Shown in pieces: positions 6,200 through 14,643 of a DNA stretch of 18,590 nt. Each line of letters begins with the position of its first letter. The stretch's first letter is position 1. Under the pieces are notes generated by a model. The model was given only the letters and a program-made list of their open reading frames with translations, did not search any database and was not told the origin of the DNA. The position numbers and the translations under genes were made by a program. Source of the stretch: Candidatus Nomurabacteria bacterium UBA5155 (GTDB lineage Bacteria; Patescibacteriota; Minisyncoccia; Phycocordibacterales; UBA9973); NCBI GenBank assembly GCA_002413705.1, contig DHXN01000007.1, positions 30,016 to 48,605 of the forward strand. The letters are read 5' to 3'.

Positions 6200-8317
6200 A
6201 TGACAAAATTTACAAAATTTATCGTAGGTGCAGTAGCTGCTCTTGCTCTTACTCTTGTAGTAAGTGCTTCAGCTAATGCGGCTTACATGCAAAGCGGAAC
6301 CCTTAAAGTTGGTTCTCGTGGCGCTCAAGTAATTTCACTTCAGCAAGCACTTAACATGACTTCATGTAGTGCAGGTACTGCTGATGGCGACTTCGGTCCA
6401 AAGACCAAAGCAGCAATAGAATGTTTCCAAGCTGCCCACGACCTTACGGTTGACGGCGTCGTTGGTCCTATGACTGGCGCAAAGCTTGCAGCACTATCTG
6501 GTACTGTTAGTACTGGTCTTCCAGCAGGTTGTTCTTCAACTTCTGGATTCAGTCCAATTACTGGCAGTTCTTGTAATGCACCAGTTAGTGTTGGTATCCC
6601 AGCAGGATGTACAACAACAACTGGCTACAGTACAACTACAGGCGCTCCATGTTCTGGAACACCTGCTACTACTGTATTCCCAGCTGGATGTATTTCATCA
6701 GTTGGCTACAGTCCAACTACTGGCGCTTCATGTGCTACTGGCACACCTTCAACAGGTGTTTCAACTAGTGGTCCTTTTAGCTTCAATAGTGTTACTTCAG
6801 TTTCTGGCTACCTCTCAACTCAGGTTGGCGTAGGTGCTCAGGATAAAATTATCGGAGACCTTCGCATCGTTTCAGGTGCAGGCGGCTCAGCTAACCTTAC
6901 TGGCGTAAACGTATCTTTCTACAACAAAGGTGACGGTGACTACCAGTTTATCAAGTACGCGTCTGCTGTATCTGTATGGCTAAACGGTGTTAAGATTGGA
7001 ACTCTTCCAGCGACATCATTCACACAGTACAACAGTCAGTACTCTGCATTCATTCCTACTGCAGGTGGCGTTCTTAACCCATCTACTACAAATGACTTGC
7101 AGCTGTCTGTTACTGCTCTTCCTGTTATTGATACTGCTAACCTTACAGCAACACACAATACGTTTGCGTATGATCTAAATACTATCCGTTACACTGATAG
7201 TTCTGGTTCATTCTCTTACACTATTCCTACAGCAAGCGGCTTCATCGGAAGCGGTGCGCTTTCAGGAACCGCTACTACAGGATTGAGTGCTTCTGCTGTG
7301 TTTGCTAGCGCATCTTCAGCTCAGAACATCAAGTTGACAGTAAGTAAGGATGCTAATGACTACAACGACCACGTTGTTGCTGGTCAGCTTTCTTCAACTA
7401 CTACCAACGTTTCTCTTGCTACTCTTGACCTTGCAGCAACTGGTTCAGCTGTAACAATCAACCGTCTTCCAGTTACAGTAAATGTAACTGACAGTGGTAC
7501 AGGTTCTACAACAGCTTCTACTCTCGTTAACACTCTTCGCTTGTACAACGGTACAACGTTGATTGATAGTGAAACGGTTGGTGCTTCTGCAGCTGCCGTT
7601 GTTATTTTCCAAAACTTGAACATGACTATCCCTGCTGGCAGTACTCAGGTACTGACAATCAAGGGTGATATCAACTCAATTGATGGAACAGTTGTTATTG
7701 GTGGTGCTACTGTACGTATCGACGCTAGTTCTGCTAACGTTGCTGCAATTCAGGCATACGATCAAAACAATAACGTTTTGAGCGGTACATCAATCTTGAT
7801 CGGTTCTACCACTGGTAGCACTGCATACTTCTACGTTAATGGTATTCAGGTAACTTCAACAGCTACTAGTGGAATAGCTACTGCTTCATCTGCAGGCGGT
7901 GCTCAGACTCACAGTGTGCTTGGATTTACAATTCCATTCTCTGTAGCAGCATTCGGTCAGCAAGTATACCTTCCATCATCAGCTACTGCTGCTACAACAG
8001 CATCAGCGACAAATACAATTCAGTTCTGTATTGATGGAACATCTACATGTCAGGCTGTTGGAACAGGTGTAATCACTTACGCTGGTTCTGATAACCTTTC
8101 TCCAGATACCAATGGTAACTACGTTATCCCTGCTGGTCAGACAAAGAACTTCACTCTTCAGATCACTTACACTGCAAATGGCGCCGCTTCATACCGTGCT
8201 TCATTGATCAATGTAAACTGGTCTCTAATTGACTTCAACAGCTCAACAGGTGCAAACACCTTTACAGCTGGCTTGAACTCAAACACATTCCGCACTAACT
8301 ACGTATCAGCTCAATAA
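6200..8317 (+). CDS. Secreted surface protein with peptidoglycan-binding domain and Cys-paired repeats
   Basis: The 705-residue protein has a signal peptide (hydrophobic 8-22, probable cleavage after ASANA at about 27), then a PG_binding_1-like domain at about 31-98 (VGSRGAQVISLQQAL, DGDFGPKTKAAI, VDGVVGPMTG). Three short repeats follow at 107-178, each PAGC-x4-G-[YF]-S-x2-TG-x2-C. The rest (about 190-705) is Ser/Thr/Gly/Ala-rich beta-strand sequence, probably stacked Ig-like domains, with no C-terminal anchor or sortase motif. All ten cysteines fall in close pairs, which suits disulfides outside the cell. Codon choice is narrow and unlike its neighbours, a sign of high expression. It probably binds the cell wall through its N-terminus and forms a surface layer or filament. 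The start ATG has no Shine-Dalgarno; a strong terminator follows 44 bases after the stop. Confidence 0.9.
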   Translation: MTKFTKFIVGAVAALALTLVVSASANAAYMQSGTLKVGSRGAQVISLQQALNMTSCSAGTADGDFGPKTKAAIECFQAAHDLTVDGVVGPMTGAKLAALSGTVSTGLPAGCSSTSGFSPITGSSCNAPVSVGIPAGCTTTTGYSTTTGAPCSGTPATTVFPAGCISSVGYSPTTGASCATGTPSTGVSTSGPFSFNSVTSVSGYLSTQVGVGAQDKIIGDLRIVSGAGGSANLTGVNVSFYNKGDGDYQFIKYASAVSVWLNGVKIGTLPATSFTQYNSQYSAFIPTAGGVLNPSTTNDLQLSVTALPVIDTANLTATHNTFAYDLNTIRYTDSSGSFSYTIPTASGFIGSGALSGTATTGLSASAVFASASSAQNIKLTVSKDANDYNDHVVAGQLSSTTTNVSLATLDLAATGSAVTINRLPVTVNVTDSGTGSTTASTLVNTLRLYNGTTLIDSETVGASAAAVVIFQNLNMTIPAGSTQVLTIKGDINSIDGTVVIGGATVRIDASSANVAAIQAYDQNNNVLSGTSILIGSTTGSTAYFYVNGIQVTSTATSGIATASSAGGAQTHSVLGFTIPFSVAAFGQQVYLPSSATAATTASATNTIQFCIDGTSTCQAVGTGVITYAGSDNLSPDTNGNYVIPAGQTKNFTLQITYTANGAASYRASLINVNWSLIDFNSSTGANTFTAGLNSNTFRTNYVSAQ
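6518..6733 (+). repeat. Three in-frame repeats coding for Cys-clamped units
   Basis: Three units with period 26-27 codons encode C-x4-G-[YF]-S-x2-TG-x2-C; cysteines are at residues 111/125, 137/151 and 164/178, always 14 apart. Each is preceded by PAGC context with Leu, Ile or Phe in front. Confidence 0.85.
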
Positions 8318-8361
8318 TCCTTTACGGAATATTGATCAGATACTAACAAGTACTGAATAGC

Positions 8362-8388
8362 AAAAAACCACCCTTTGGGTGGTTTTTT
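8362..8388 (+). terminator. Strong rho-independent terminator after the surface protein gene
   Basis: A perfect stem: A6-CCACCC (8362-8373), loop TTT, GGGTGG-T6 (8377-8388). It isolates the surface protein gene from the glycan island. Confidence 0.95.
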
Positions 8389-8406
8389 GTTTGCCAGGTT
8401 TTAGAC

Positions 8407-8412
8407 TATAAT
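8407..8412 (+). promoter_or_regulatory. -10 element in front of the glycan island, near-leaderless
   Basis: A consensus TATAAT ends 10 bases before the ATG at 8423, so transcription would begin about 3-4 bases before the start codon. The -35 region overlaps the T-run of the terminator and is poor. It is the only obvious promoter for the plus-strand glycan genes. Confidence 0.5.
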
Positions 8413-8422
8413 AAGCTGATCA

Positions 8423-10420
8423 ATGGCAAAAAAGGCAGTAAAAACGGTGAAGAAGTCATTTCTGGAATATTGCCTGCAATGGGGGGTGTTAGCAGTGTTT
8501 GCTGTACTTCCGCTGCTGTACTTTCCAAATTGGGCGGCTTCATATGTTACATCAAAGCAGTACTTCCTCATGGGGGCTGTAGAGCTGTTGACAGTGCTGT
8601 GGGTGTGGCTGTTACTGAAGGATGAGCGCTATCGGCTCACCAAAAAGAACATACTCTGGCTGAGTCCTCTGGGGTTGTTTCTGGTGTCACTAACTGTCAG
8701 CGCGCTTGTAGGCATTGATGCGACTACGTCATTTTTCTCCACAGTAGAGTCAGGTACCGGGCTGCTGGTGCTGTACCATATTTTTGTCTTTGCATGTATT
8801 GTTACCTCATTTATTCGGGTCCAGCAGAAAGATTTTTTGAAACACATCCTGCAAGCTAACCTCTTTGCCTCGGTCGTTCTGGCGATTGCCACCTTTTTCA
8901 CCGGTCCGAATGGTGTATTCACTGCACAATCTCCCATGTTGGTGGGGTCATCAGGGGGAGCGATGATGGGCAACTCGCTTTTGGCGGGAGCTTATTTTAT
9001 TTTTAGCATTTTTCTAACGCTGTATTTGATCACACATGAATCACGTACTTGGAAAAAAGCGCTCTATACGCTCGGTATTGTAGTTATTGTTTTTTCACCG
9101 ATCTATTTCAATCCGCATCTATGGCTGGGTATACCGTTTGAACAATTGAAATCCTCATCATTTTTCTTGATCGGCCAAGCCCGTGTTGCAACCGGCGCAT
9201 TAATTATTGGATTGCTGAGCAGTCTCTTCATATGGCTATGGCTTGGTAGTGATAAGAAAACGGTAAGAATGATAGGAACGATAGGAATTGTACTAATGAT
9301 AGTAGTGATAGGTATTGGCATACAGCAAATCAGTAGTCCGACATCTGCAGCGCACACTTTTTTTGTGAAAGAGTCGGGTAATCGCATTATTGATTGGCAG
9401 GCATCAATACAAGGCATCAAGGCCAAGCCGCTCTTGGGCTGGGGTCCGGAGAATTTCCATGCTGTGTATCAGCAGTATTTCAATCCGAGTGTCTATAGTC
9501 CCGGGAAAGGCAATGAAGTCTGGGCATTGCATCCGCACAACAATACATTCGAAGTGCTAGTGGATGGGGGAGTGATCGGCTTTCTGCTGTATCTTCTAGT
9601 ACTGATATTTCTTTTCCGAGGCATTTGGCTACTCTGGCGCCGAAACAAGATTGATAGCAAAACATACGCATTGCTTATGGGTATGCTGATAGCTTTCATC
9701 TTGCAGCAGCAAATGATCTACGACTCTATTGTCAGCTATACAATGTTTTTCTTTATGATCGCAGTAGTGGCCGGGTTGTTGGATACAACAGAGGAACGTC
9801 GTCAGCTGGCAACGAAGGTTACCTCATCGGGATATGTGTTCGGTATAGCGACAGTAGTAGTGACGCTGCCGTTATTTATATACGCTGCATACTTACCGGG
9901 CCAGAAGATGGCGGAATTCCAGCACGTTGCCGGCTTGACCAGTGACCAACGCGCGGGGCAGTACCAGCATCTTTTCCATTCTGCCGGCTCATACTCCATC
10001 GATACGGATCCAGAATTTTTCGCCGGTCCATTGTTCTATTCATATGACGCCCAAAAAACCGTACTGAAAAGCAATCCGCTGTATCAAAAAGTTGCATCAA
10101 CGGAAATTCAATCATTATTTGCGGCGGTTGATCCTTTAGTCCAACCCAATCGTTATGACTACCATTTAATTCTCTCATTACTGCAACTGGATAATCTGCA
10201 ATTCTATCTGACCGGTGATACGCACTATCTGCTCCAAGCTGATACCTACGCCAAACAAGCCTTTGTCTTGTCTCCAACCGACCCGCAGCTCTATTACACC
10301 TATGCCCAAACGTTGGTCTATGAAAAAAATGTTGCCGGAGCGAAAGTATTACTGGATAAAGCCACGGCCTTAAATCCTGATTTTCATCTGGCTGCGGAAT
10401 TTAAAAGTATGTTGAAATAA
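8423..10420 (+). CDS. O-antigen ligase-like membrane protein with C-terminal TPR region
   Basis: Wzy_C/WaaL-type proteins move a lipid-linked glycan onto an acceptor, or polymerise it, on the outer face of the membrane. The 665-residue protein has about ten to twelve hydrophobic segments between 15 and 490. Family hallmarks are the long outer loop with GNRIIDWQASIQG (319-331), KPLLGWGPENF (335-345) and HPHNNTFEVLVDGG (370-383), where a conserved His is expected. An Arg at 254 precedes a membrane segment as in WaaL. Residues about 495-665 are soluble, and the end (about 600-660) has TPR-like helix pairs (ADTYAKQAFVLSPTDPQLYY, then AKVLLDKATALNPD). The acceptor is unknown; CPR cells usually lack lipid A, so a protein or wall acceptor is more likely than LPS. 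It has no Shine-Dalgarno, and the next gene starts 1 base after its stop. Confidence 0.88.
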   Translation: MAKKAVKTVKKSFLEYCLQWGVLAVFAVLPLLYFPNWAASYVTSKQYFLMGAVELLTVLWVWLLLKDERYRLTKKNILWLSPLGLFLVSLTVSALVGIDATTSFFSTVESGTGLLVLYHIFVFACIVTSFIRVQQKDFLKHILQANLFASVVLAIATFFTGPNGVFTAQSPMLVGSSGGAMMGNSLLAGAYFIFSIFLTLYLITHESRTWKKALYTLGIVVIVFSPIYFNPHLWLGIPFEQLKSSSFFLIGQARVATGALIIGLLSSLFIWLWLGSDKKTVRMIGTIGIVLMIVVIGIGIQQISSPTSAAHTFFVKESGNRIIDWQASIQGIKAKPLLGWGPENFHAVYQQYFNPSVYSPGKGNEVWALHPHNNTFEVLVDGGVIGFLLYLLVLIFLFRGIWLLWRRNKIDSKTYALLMGMLIAFILQQQMIYDSIVSYTMFFFMIAVVAGLLDTTEERRQLATKVTSSGYVFGIATVVVTLPLFIYAAYLPGQKMAEFQHVAGLTSDQRAGQYQHLFHSAGSYSIDTDPEFFAGPLFYSYDAQKTVLKSNPLYQKVASTEIQSLFAAVDPLVQPNRYDYHLILSLLQLDNLQFYLTGDTHYLLQADTYAKQAFVLSPTDPQLYYTYAQTLVYEKNVAGAKVLLDKATALNPDFHLAAEFKSMLK

Positions 10421-10421
10421 T

Positions 10422-11312
10422 ATGGTTATATCACGACTATCCGGCGGTATGGGTAATCAAATGTTTCAGTATGCACTGGGGCGTAAGTTGTCACTGGAGT
10501 ACGATGTTCCTCTGAAATTGGATACAACCTTTCTGTTGCAACGGGTCGCATTTCCTGCGACATTGCGCCCGCACTTTGTTTTTCGAAATTATGATCTGGA
10601 TGTGTTCAAGGTCGCTGCCACCATTGCCGATAAAAATGATATGAAATGGTGGCAGCGACCGATCCTGTCCGGCAAGCCAATGCTGTTCATTGATGCAGTA
10701 CTTCGTAAAGTTCCGATACTGCGCGGCTGGGAAAAATCCTTCACGTTTGACCCGCATCTGCTGTCGCTTGGCCCCGATGTCTATCTGGCAGGATTTTGGC
10801 AGAGTCCGAAGTATTTTGATTCCATTAGAGAAACTCTTATTAAAGATTTTACTTTAGTAAAACCCTTATCACAGGCTTCCGAGAAACTTCAGGCTGAAAT
10901 AAAAAGTTGCAATGCTGTCTGTGTGCATGTGCGCCGTTCCGATATCGCATATAAGTCATTCCATGGGGACATAGGGAAAGAGTATTATGATGTAGCACTT
11001 CAATATATTGCGCTTACAGAAAATATAGAAAAAATCTACGTATTTTCCGATGACATTGCATGGTGCAAAGAAAATATGCAATTTCCGTCCCCAACGATGT
11101 TTGTCGGTCCCGAATATGCCGGACAGAAAGGAGAGGAGCACTTAGTACTGATGAGTACCTGCAATCACTTCATCATTCCCAATAGCACCTTTTCATGGTG
11201 GGCGGCGTGGCTGTCTACCAATCATGATAAAATTGTCGTTGCTCCGAAACGATGGTTTAGTGGTACTATTGATACCACTGATCTTATCCCTGAAGAATGG
11301 ATAAGACTATAA
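10422..11312 (+). CDS. Glycosyltransferase family 11, alpha-1,2-fucosyltransferase-like
   Basis: GT11 enzymes usually move L-fucose from GDP-fucose to the 2-position of galactose. The 296-residue protein is of normal family length and has the full set of motifs: SGGMGNQMFQYALGR at 7-21, AGFWQSPKYF at 123-132, the donor-binding HVRRSD at 169-174, FSDD at 208-211, and NSTFSWWAAWL at 254-264. It is probably a cytoplasmic, membrane-associated enzyme acting on a lipid-linked glycan. It follows the ligase gene by 1 base and is followed by glf, which fits one transcript. GDP-fucose synthesis genes (gmd, fcl) are not in this window, so the sugar donor is inferred. Some GT11 members may use other donors. 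Confidence 0.93.
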   Translation: MVISRLSGGMGNQMFQYALGRKLSLEYDVPLKLDTTFLLQRVAFPATLRPHFVFRNYDLDVFKVAATIADKNDMKWWQRPILSGKPMLFIDAVLRKVPILRGWEKSFTFDPHLLSLGPDVYLAGFWQSPKYFDSIRETLIKDFTLVKPLSQASEKLQAEIKSCNAVCVHVRRSDIAYKSFHGDIGKEYYDVALQYIALTENIEKIYVFSDDIAWCKENMQFPSPTMFVGPEYAGQKGEEHLVLMSTCNHFIIPNSTFSWWAAWLSTNHDKIVVAPKRWFSGTIDTTDLIPEEWIRL

Positions 11313-11314
11313 AT

Positions 11315-12460
11315 ATGGCGAATTATATAAAAACAATTAATACCGGTGATTCATACGATATTGTGATTGTAGGTGCCGGTATCTCCGGCATAACGCTTGC
11401 TGAACGCTATGCTTCTATCGGTAAAAAGGTATTGATAATAGAAAAACGGGACCATATCGGAGGGAATTGCCATGACTTTATCAATGAAGCAGGAATCCTA
11501 GTATCAAAATATGGTCCTCATTACTTCCATACCAATGACGAAGAAGTGTGGAAATATGTGAACCGTTTTTCCCAATGGCATCACTATGAACACCGTGTAA
11601 TCGGACACAATCACGGTAAAAGTTTTCCCATACCGGTAAATAGAATTACCATTAATACCGCCTTCGATCTGAATTTAAAAAACGAACAAGAAGTGGAGCA
11701 GTGGATCACTGCTCACAAAATACCGATTGCAGATCCTCAAAATGCTGAAGAGGCGGTTTTGGCTCGTATGGGGAAAGAATTGTATGAATTAATTTTTAAA
11801 GGCTATACCACCAAACAGTGGGGCGTGGACCCGCGAGACTTGGGCACAGAAGTAACCGACAGAATTCCTTTCCGCACCAATGATGACGATCGGTATTTCA
11901 CTGATACATATCAAGGTGTACCGCTTCATGGGTACACGAAACTCTGCGAGGCTTTAGTAGATAATCCATTGATTGATATTATATTTTCTACCGACTGGAA
12001 TCAATACAAAGATCAATTATCTTCTATTAAAAAACTTTTCTTCACCGGTAAAATCGATCAATATTTCAGCGAGAAATATGGGAGCTTGGAATACCGCTCA
12101 TTGCAATTTGAATTTGAAACACTTGATCAAGAATGGTACCAACAGTATGCCCAAGAAAACTATCCTTCCTTGGAAATTCCTTATACCCGTATCGTGGAGT
12201 ATAAGCACTCCACTGGACAAACTCATCCCCACACTACCATTTCCCGGGAATATTCCACTTCTGAAGGAGAACCGTACTATCCCGTCCCTTCTGAGCGTAA
12301 TAAGGTACTATATGAGAAATATCGGTACGCCGCGATGGAATTGGAAAAACAAAATATTTTTTTCGTAGGCCGATTGGCAAACTATAAGTACTTCAACATG
12401 GATCAGGCATTTCGAAATGCACTTGATTTATTTGATACTGTTGAAAATGGTGCCAAATAA
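11315..12460 (+). CDS. glf: UDP-galactopyranose mutase
   Basis: This FAD enzyme converts UDP-galactopyranose to UDP-galactofuranose, the donor for galactofuranose in surface glycans. With this start it has 381 residues, close to the family norm of about 370-390. Hallmarks are the FAD-binding IVGAGISGITLAER near the N-terminus, EKRDHIGGNCHDF, KYGPHYFHTND, the central TTKQWGVDPRDLG, RIPFRTNDDDRYFTD, and the C-terminal FVGRLANYKYFNMDQAF. I prefer the ATG at 11315, 2 bases after the upstream stop, because the preceding gene junction has the same layout. The in-frame ATG at 11297 would add six residues and overlap the GT11 gene by 16 bases. The mutase and the following GT2 gene make a plausible galactofuranose pair. 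Confidence 0.96.
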   Translation: MANYIKTINTGDSYDIVIVGAGISGITLAERYASIGKKVLIIEKRDHIGGNCHDFINEAGILVSKYGPHYFHTNDEEVWKYVNRFSQWHHYEHRVIGHNHGKSFPIPVNRITINTAFDLNLKNEQEVEQWITAHKIPIADPQNAEEAVLARMGKELYELIFKGYTTKQWGVDPRDLGTEVTDRIPFRTNDDDRYFTDTYQGVPLHGYTKLCEALVDNPLIDIIFSTDWNQYKDQLSSIKKLFFTGKIDQYFSEKYGSLEYRSLQFEFETLDQEWYQQYAQENYPSLEIPYTRIVEYKHSTGQTHPHTTISREYSTSEGEPYYPVPSERNKVLYEKYRYAAMELEKQNIFFVGRLANYKYFNMDQAFRNALDLFDTVENGAK

Positions 12461-12491
12461 GGTTTTATGATAGCATTCAGTATATTTCATC

Positions 12492-13388
12492 ATGAATAAT
12501 AAGGTAGAAAAAATTGCAGCAATAGTAGTCACCTTTAATAGAAAGGATTTATTACCGAAGTGCCTTGAAGGTATTCTTACTCAGGCTCGCCCAGTGGATC
12601 ATATTTTTTTGATTGATAATGCTTCCACTGATGGAACAAAAGAAATGATTGAAAATCTTTATAAGGACAATCCACTGATAACATATATCAGATTATCGAA
12701 AAACAGTGGCAGTGCCGGAGGATTTCATGACGGGGTTAAGGCTGCATATGACTGGGGAGCAGATTGGATATGGTTTCTGGATGATGATGTAGTGCCCCAA
12801 CCAGACTGTTTACATATAATGCTGAACTATAAGCATATATCTCAATGCATTCATCCAAATAAAATAGACATAGAAAAAAATGAGTTTATGTTTGAATCTA
12901 TTTTTGACCCCTCAATAGGCAGGATGACTTTTCTAAATAATATTTCTTTCAAGCACGGAAAGGATTTTTCATTTATAAATATAGGATGCTTTGAAGGAAT
13001 GCTCATTCATCGAGACATTGTTTCAAAGATCGGTTTTCCTGATAAAAGGTTTTTTATGTACAGTGACGATACTGTATATGGCTTTACTGCATCATTGCAT
13101 ACCAATGTGATATTTATCAGAGATGCATTTCTTCATAAAGAGATTGCCTTTAAAAATACTGCCACCCCTTTATTTTCATACTATGCTATTCGCAATCAGT
13201 TTTTAATTAAAGAATATTTGAAAAAATATAATCTTTATAATAAATATTGGTTTACCTTAAATCTGGCAATATTTGTATTTACCGCATCCACTAAGCAAGC
13301 AATTAGAAGCAGGTCATTCAAGATCCCTGTGTATGTGCTTAGGGGATTAATCGATGGAATAAAAGGGGCTTTTTATGAAATTCACTAG
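12492..13388 (+). CDS. GT2 glycosyltransferase, galactofuranosyltransferase-like
   Basis: The 298-residue protein has a GT-A fold: AAIVVTFNRKDLLPKCL at 9-25, LIDNASTDGT at 40-49, NSGSAGGFHDGVKAAYDWGA at 71-90, and the metal-binding WFLDDDV at 94-100. The SAGGF block and the following DWGADWIW are typical of the GT2 branch that includes rhamnosyl- and galactofuranosyltransferases (GlfT1/GlfT2). The catalytic acidic motif is SDDTVYGF at 191-198. Position right after glf makes UDP-galactofuranose the best guess for the donor, but this is inference. The ATG has no Shine-Dalgarno; the 31-base gap before it holds a possible weak -10 (TATGAT). From here on the DNA is clearly more AT-rich than in the glf gene. 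The gene overlaps the next by 14 bases. Confidence 0.88.
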   Translation: MNNKVEKIAAIVVTFNRKDLLPKCLEGILTQARPVDHIFLIDNASTDGTKEMIENLYKDNPLITYIRLSKNSGSAGGFHDGVKAAYDWGADWIWFLDDDVVPQPDCLHIMLNYKHISQCIHPNKIDIEKNEFMFESIFDPSIGRMTFLNNISFKHGKDFSFINIGCFEGMLIHRDIVSKIGFPDKRFFMYSDDTVYGFTASLHTNVIFIRDAFLHKEIAFKNTATPLFSYYAIRNQFLIKEYLKKYNLYNKYWFTLNLAIFVFTASTKQAIRSRSFKIPVYVLRGLIDGIKGAFYEIH

Positions 13389-14643
13389 CTTAGAAAAAAT
13401 AAACAAAAATGTACTGTATATTGCTCTTATCTTATTAATTTTTAGACAAGGTAGTTTTTCATCTTCTTCCATTCCTAATCCTTTTGAAATATTTTTCGTA
13501 TTGATAGTGTTGTTATCCGCAGTATATGTCACGAAAGATCATAAGTTCAAAGACCTCCTATTTTCAGTGCCACGAAAACTCTTGATTGCAGGATTACTCT
13601 TACTGTTTTCTGTCTTGTTGGGCTGGAGCATTTCCATCTTCCTAAAGCATATTCCTTTTGATTTTAATATGATATTAGAATTTGGTGCTTTTGTAATATC
13701 ACTGGGTACATTCCTACTGGTCTTTCTGTATGCAAAAAACGATCCGTTGTATGCCAAGAAATATTTTTACGCCCTGCTTGTTCCCGTTGTATACATATTG
13801 GTGATATTATTTCCATCACTTGGTAATCATCTGCATTTGGTGAGTGATCAGAATTTTCTCGGGTTTACCACCAACAGAAATATTATTTACAAGATACTAC
13901 TCATCCCTGTAATATTTTTCATTACCCGTTCGCTGTTTGAGTCAAAAAACATATGGCTTAAAGTTCTGTATATTCTCATTTCTGCCGCATTGACGGATCT
14001 ATTATTTTGGTCTGGTGAAAGGGGTGCGCTGGTGTGTGTTGTACTCGGGGCAACACTTGTCCTGCTTATCTTTTCCTTTAAGAATTTCAGTTGGAAAAAA
14101 TCATTTTTAGGAGGATTCATCGTTGTTATGATATTAGTATTCGGCTTTGCCATTCCACCATATCTTGGAAAGGATATGATGCTAAATAGAATCCTGCCGC
14201 AAGAGAGTACTGGTACAAAAGTAAATAGTTCAAATAACTCAGATCTCAGTATCATCAATGTTGCTAGTCCAGTTAGCCATCAGGTAATGGAGAATCGTTC
14301 GCAATTTTGGCCTGTCTACTTGAAAACGGCTATCAAGAATCCTTTAGGGTTTGGACCGCTGACTCACATGTCGGTGTATTATGCGCCTGGCAAGTATCTT
14401 AATTTTGGTCCCCATAATACCTATATTGAAATCTGGATATGGGGCGGACTGTTAGGTCTAGGAAGCTTTCTTTATATTATCTGGAGCGCTTTCAAAAACC
14501 TACAGACAAGGCTACGGTTGAATTTTAACAGTGATACTGTCGCGCTGATCGGTATTCTTTTTGCTATGACAATTTCCATTTTGGTCAATGACAATATTCA
14601 ATTATTCTGTTTTTGGGTCATACTGGCTCTGTCATGTCTATGA
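13375..14643 (+). CDS. O-antigen ligase/polymerase family membrane protein (Wzy_C)
   Basis: This 422-residue protein has about ten to twelve predicted membrane helices and a large outer loop at about 262-350. Wzy_C features are SGERGALV at 213-220, with the Arg conserved in WaaL and Wzy proteins, ENRSQFWPVYLKTAIKNPLGFG at about 306-327 (a run I split as ENRSQFW and KNPLGFG), and FGPHNTYIEIWIWGG at 344-358 with the expected His. It could polymerise repeat units (Wzy role) or attach the finished glycan (ligase role); sequence alone does not decide. Since the first gene of the island already encodes a ligase-like protein, a polymerase role here would give a complete set. It overlaps the upstream GT2 gene by 14 bases and the downstream GT2 gene by ATGA, so translational coupling is likely. 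Confidence 0.86.
   Translation: MKFTSLEKINKNVLYIALILLIFRQGSFSSSSIPNPFEIFFVLIVLLSAVYVTKDHKFKDLLFSVPRKLLIAGLLLLFSVLLGWSISIFLKHIPFDFNMILEFGAFVISLGTFLLVFLYAKNDPLYAKKYFYALLVPVVYILVILFPSLGNHLHLVSDQNFLGFTTNRNIIYKILLIPVIFFITRSLFESKNIWLKVLYILISAALTDLLFWSGERGALVCVVLGATLVLLIFSFKNFSWKKSFLGGFIVVMILVFGFAIPPYLGKDMMLNRILPQESTGTKVNSSNNSDLSIINVASPVSHQVMENRSQFWPVYLKTAIKNPLGFGPLTHMSVYYAPGKYLNFGPHNTYIEIWIWGGLLGLGSFLYIIWSAFKNLQTRLRLNFNSDTVALIGILFAMTISILVNDNIQLFCFWVILALSCL

Noticed and set aside
6200..8317. Surface protein as a peptidoglycan hydrolase
   Set aside because: Only a binding domain is present; no amidase, lysozyme or peptidase motif is visible in the remaining 600 residues.
14613..14639. TTG start giving a longer second GT2 protein
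   Set aside because: It only adds nine residues without family similarity; ATG codons at 14634 and 14640 fit better, the latter with an ATGA overlap.
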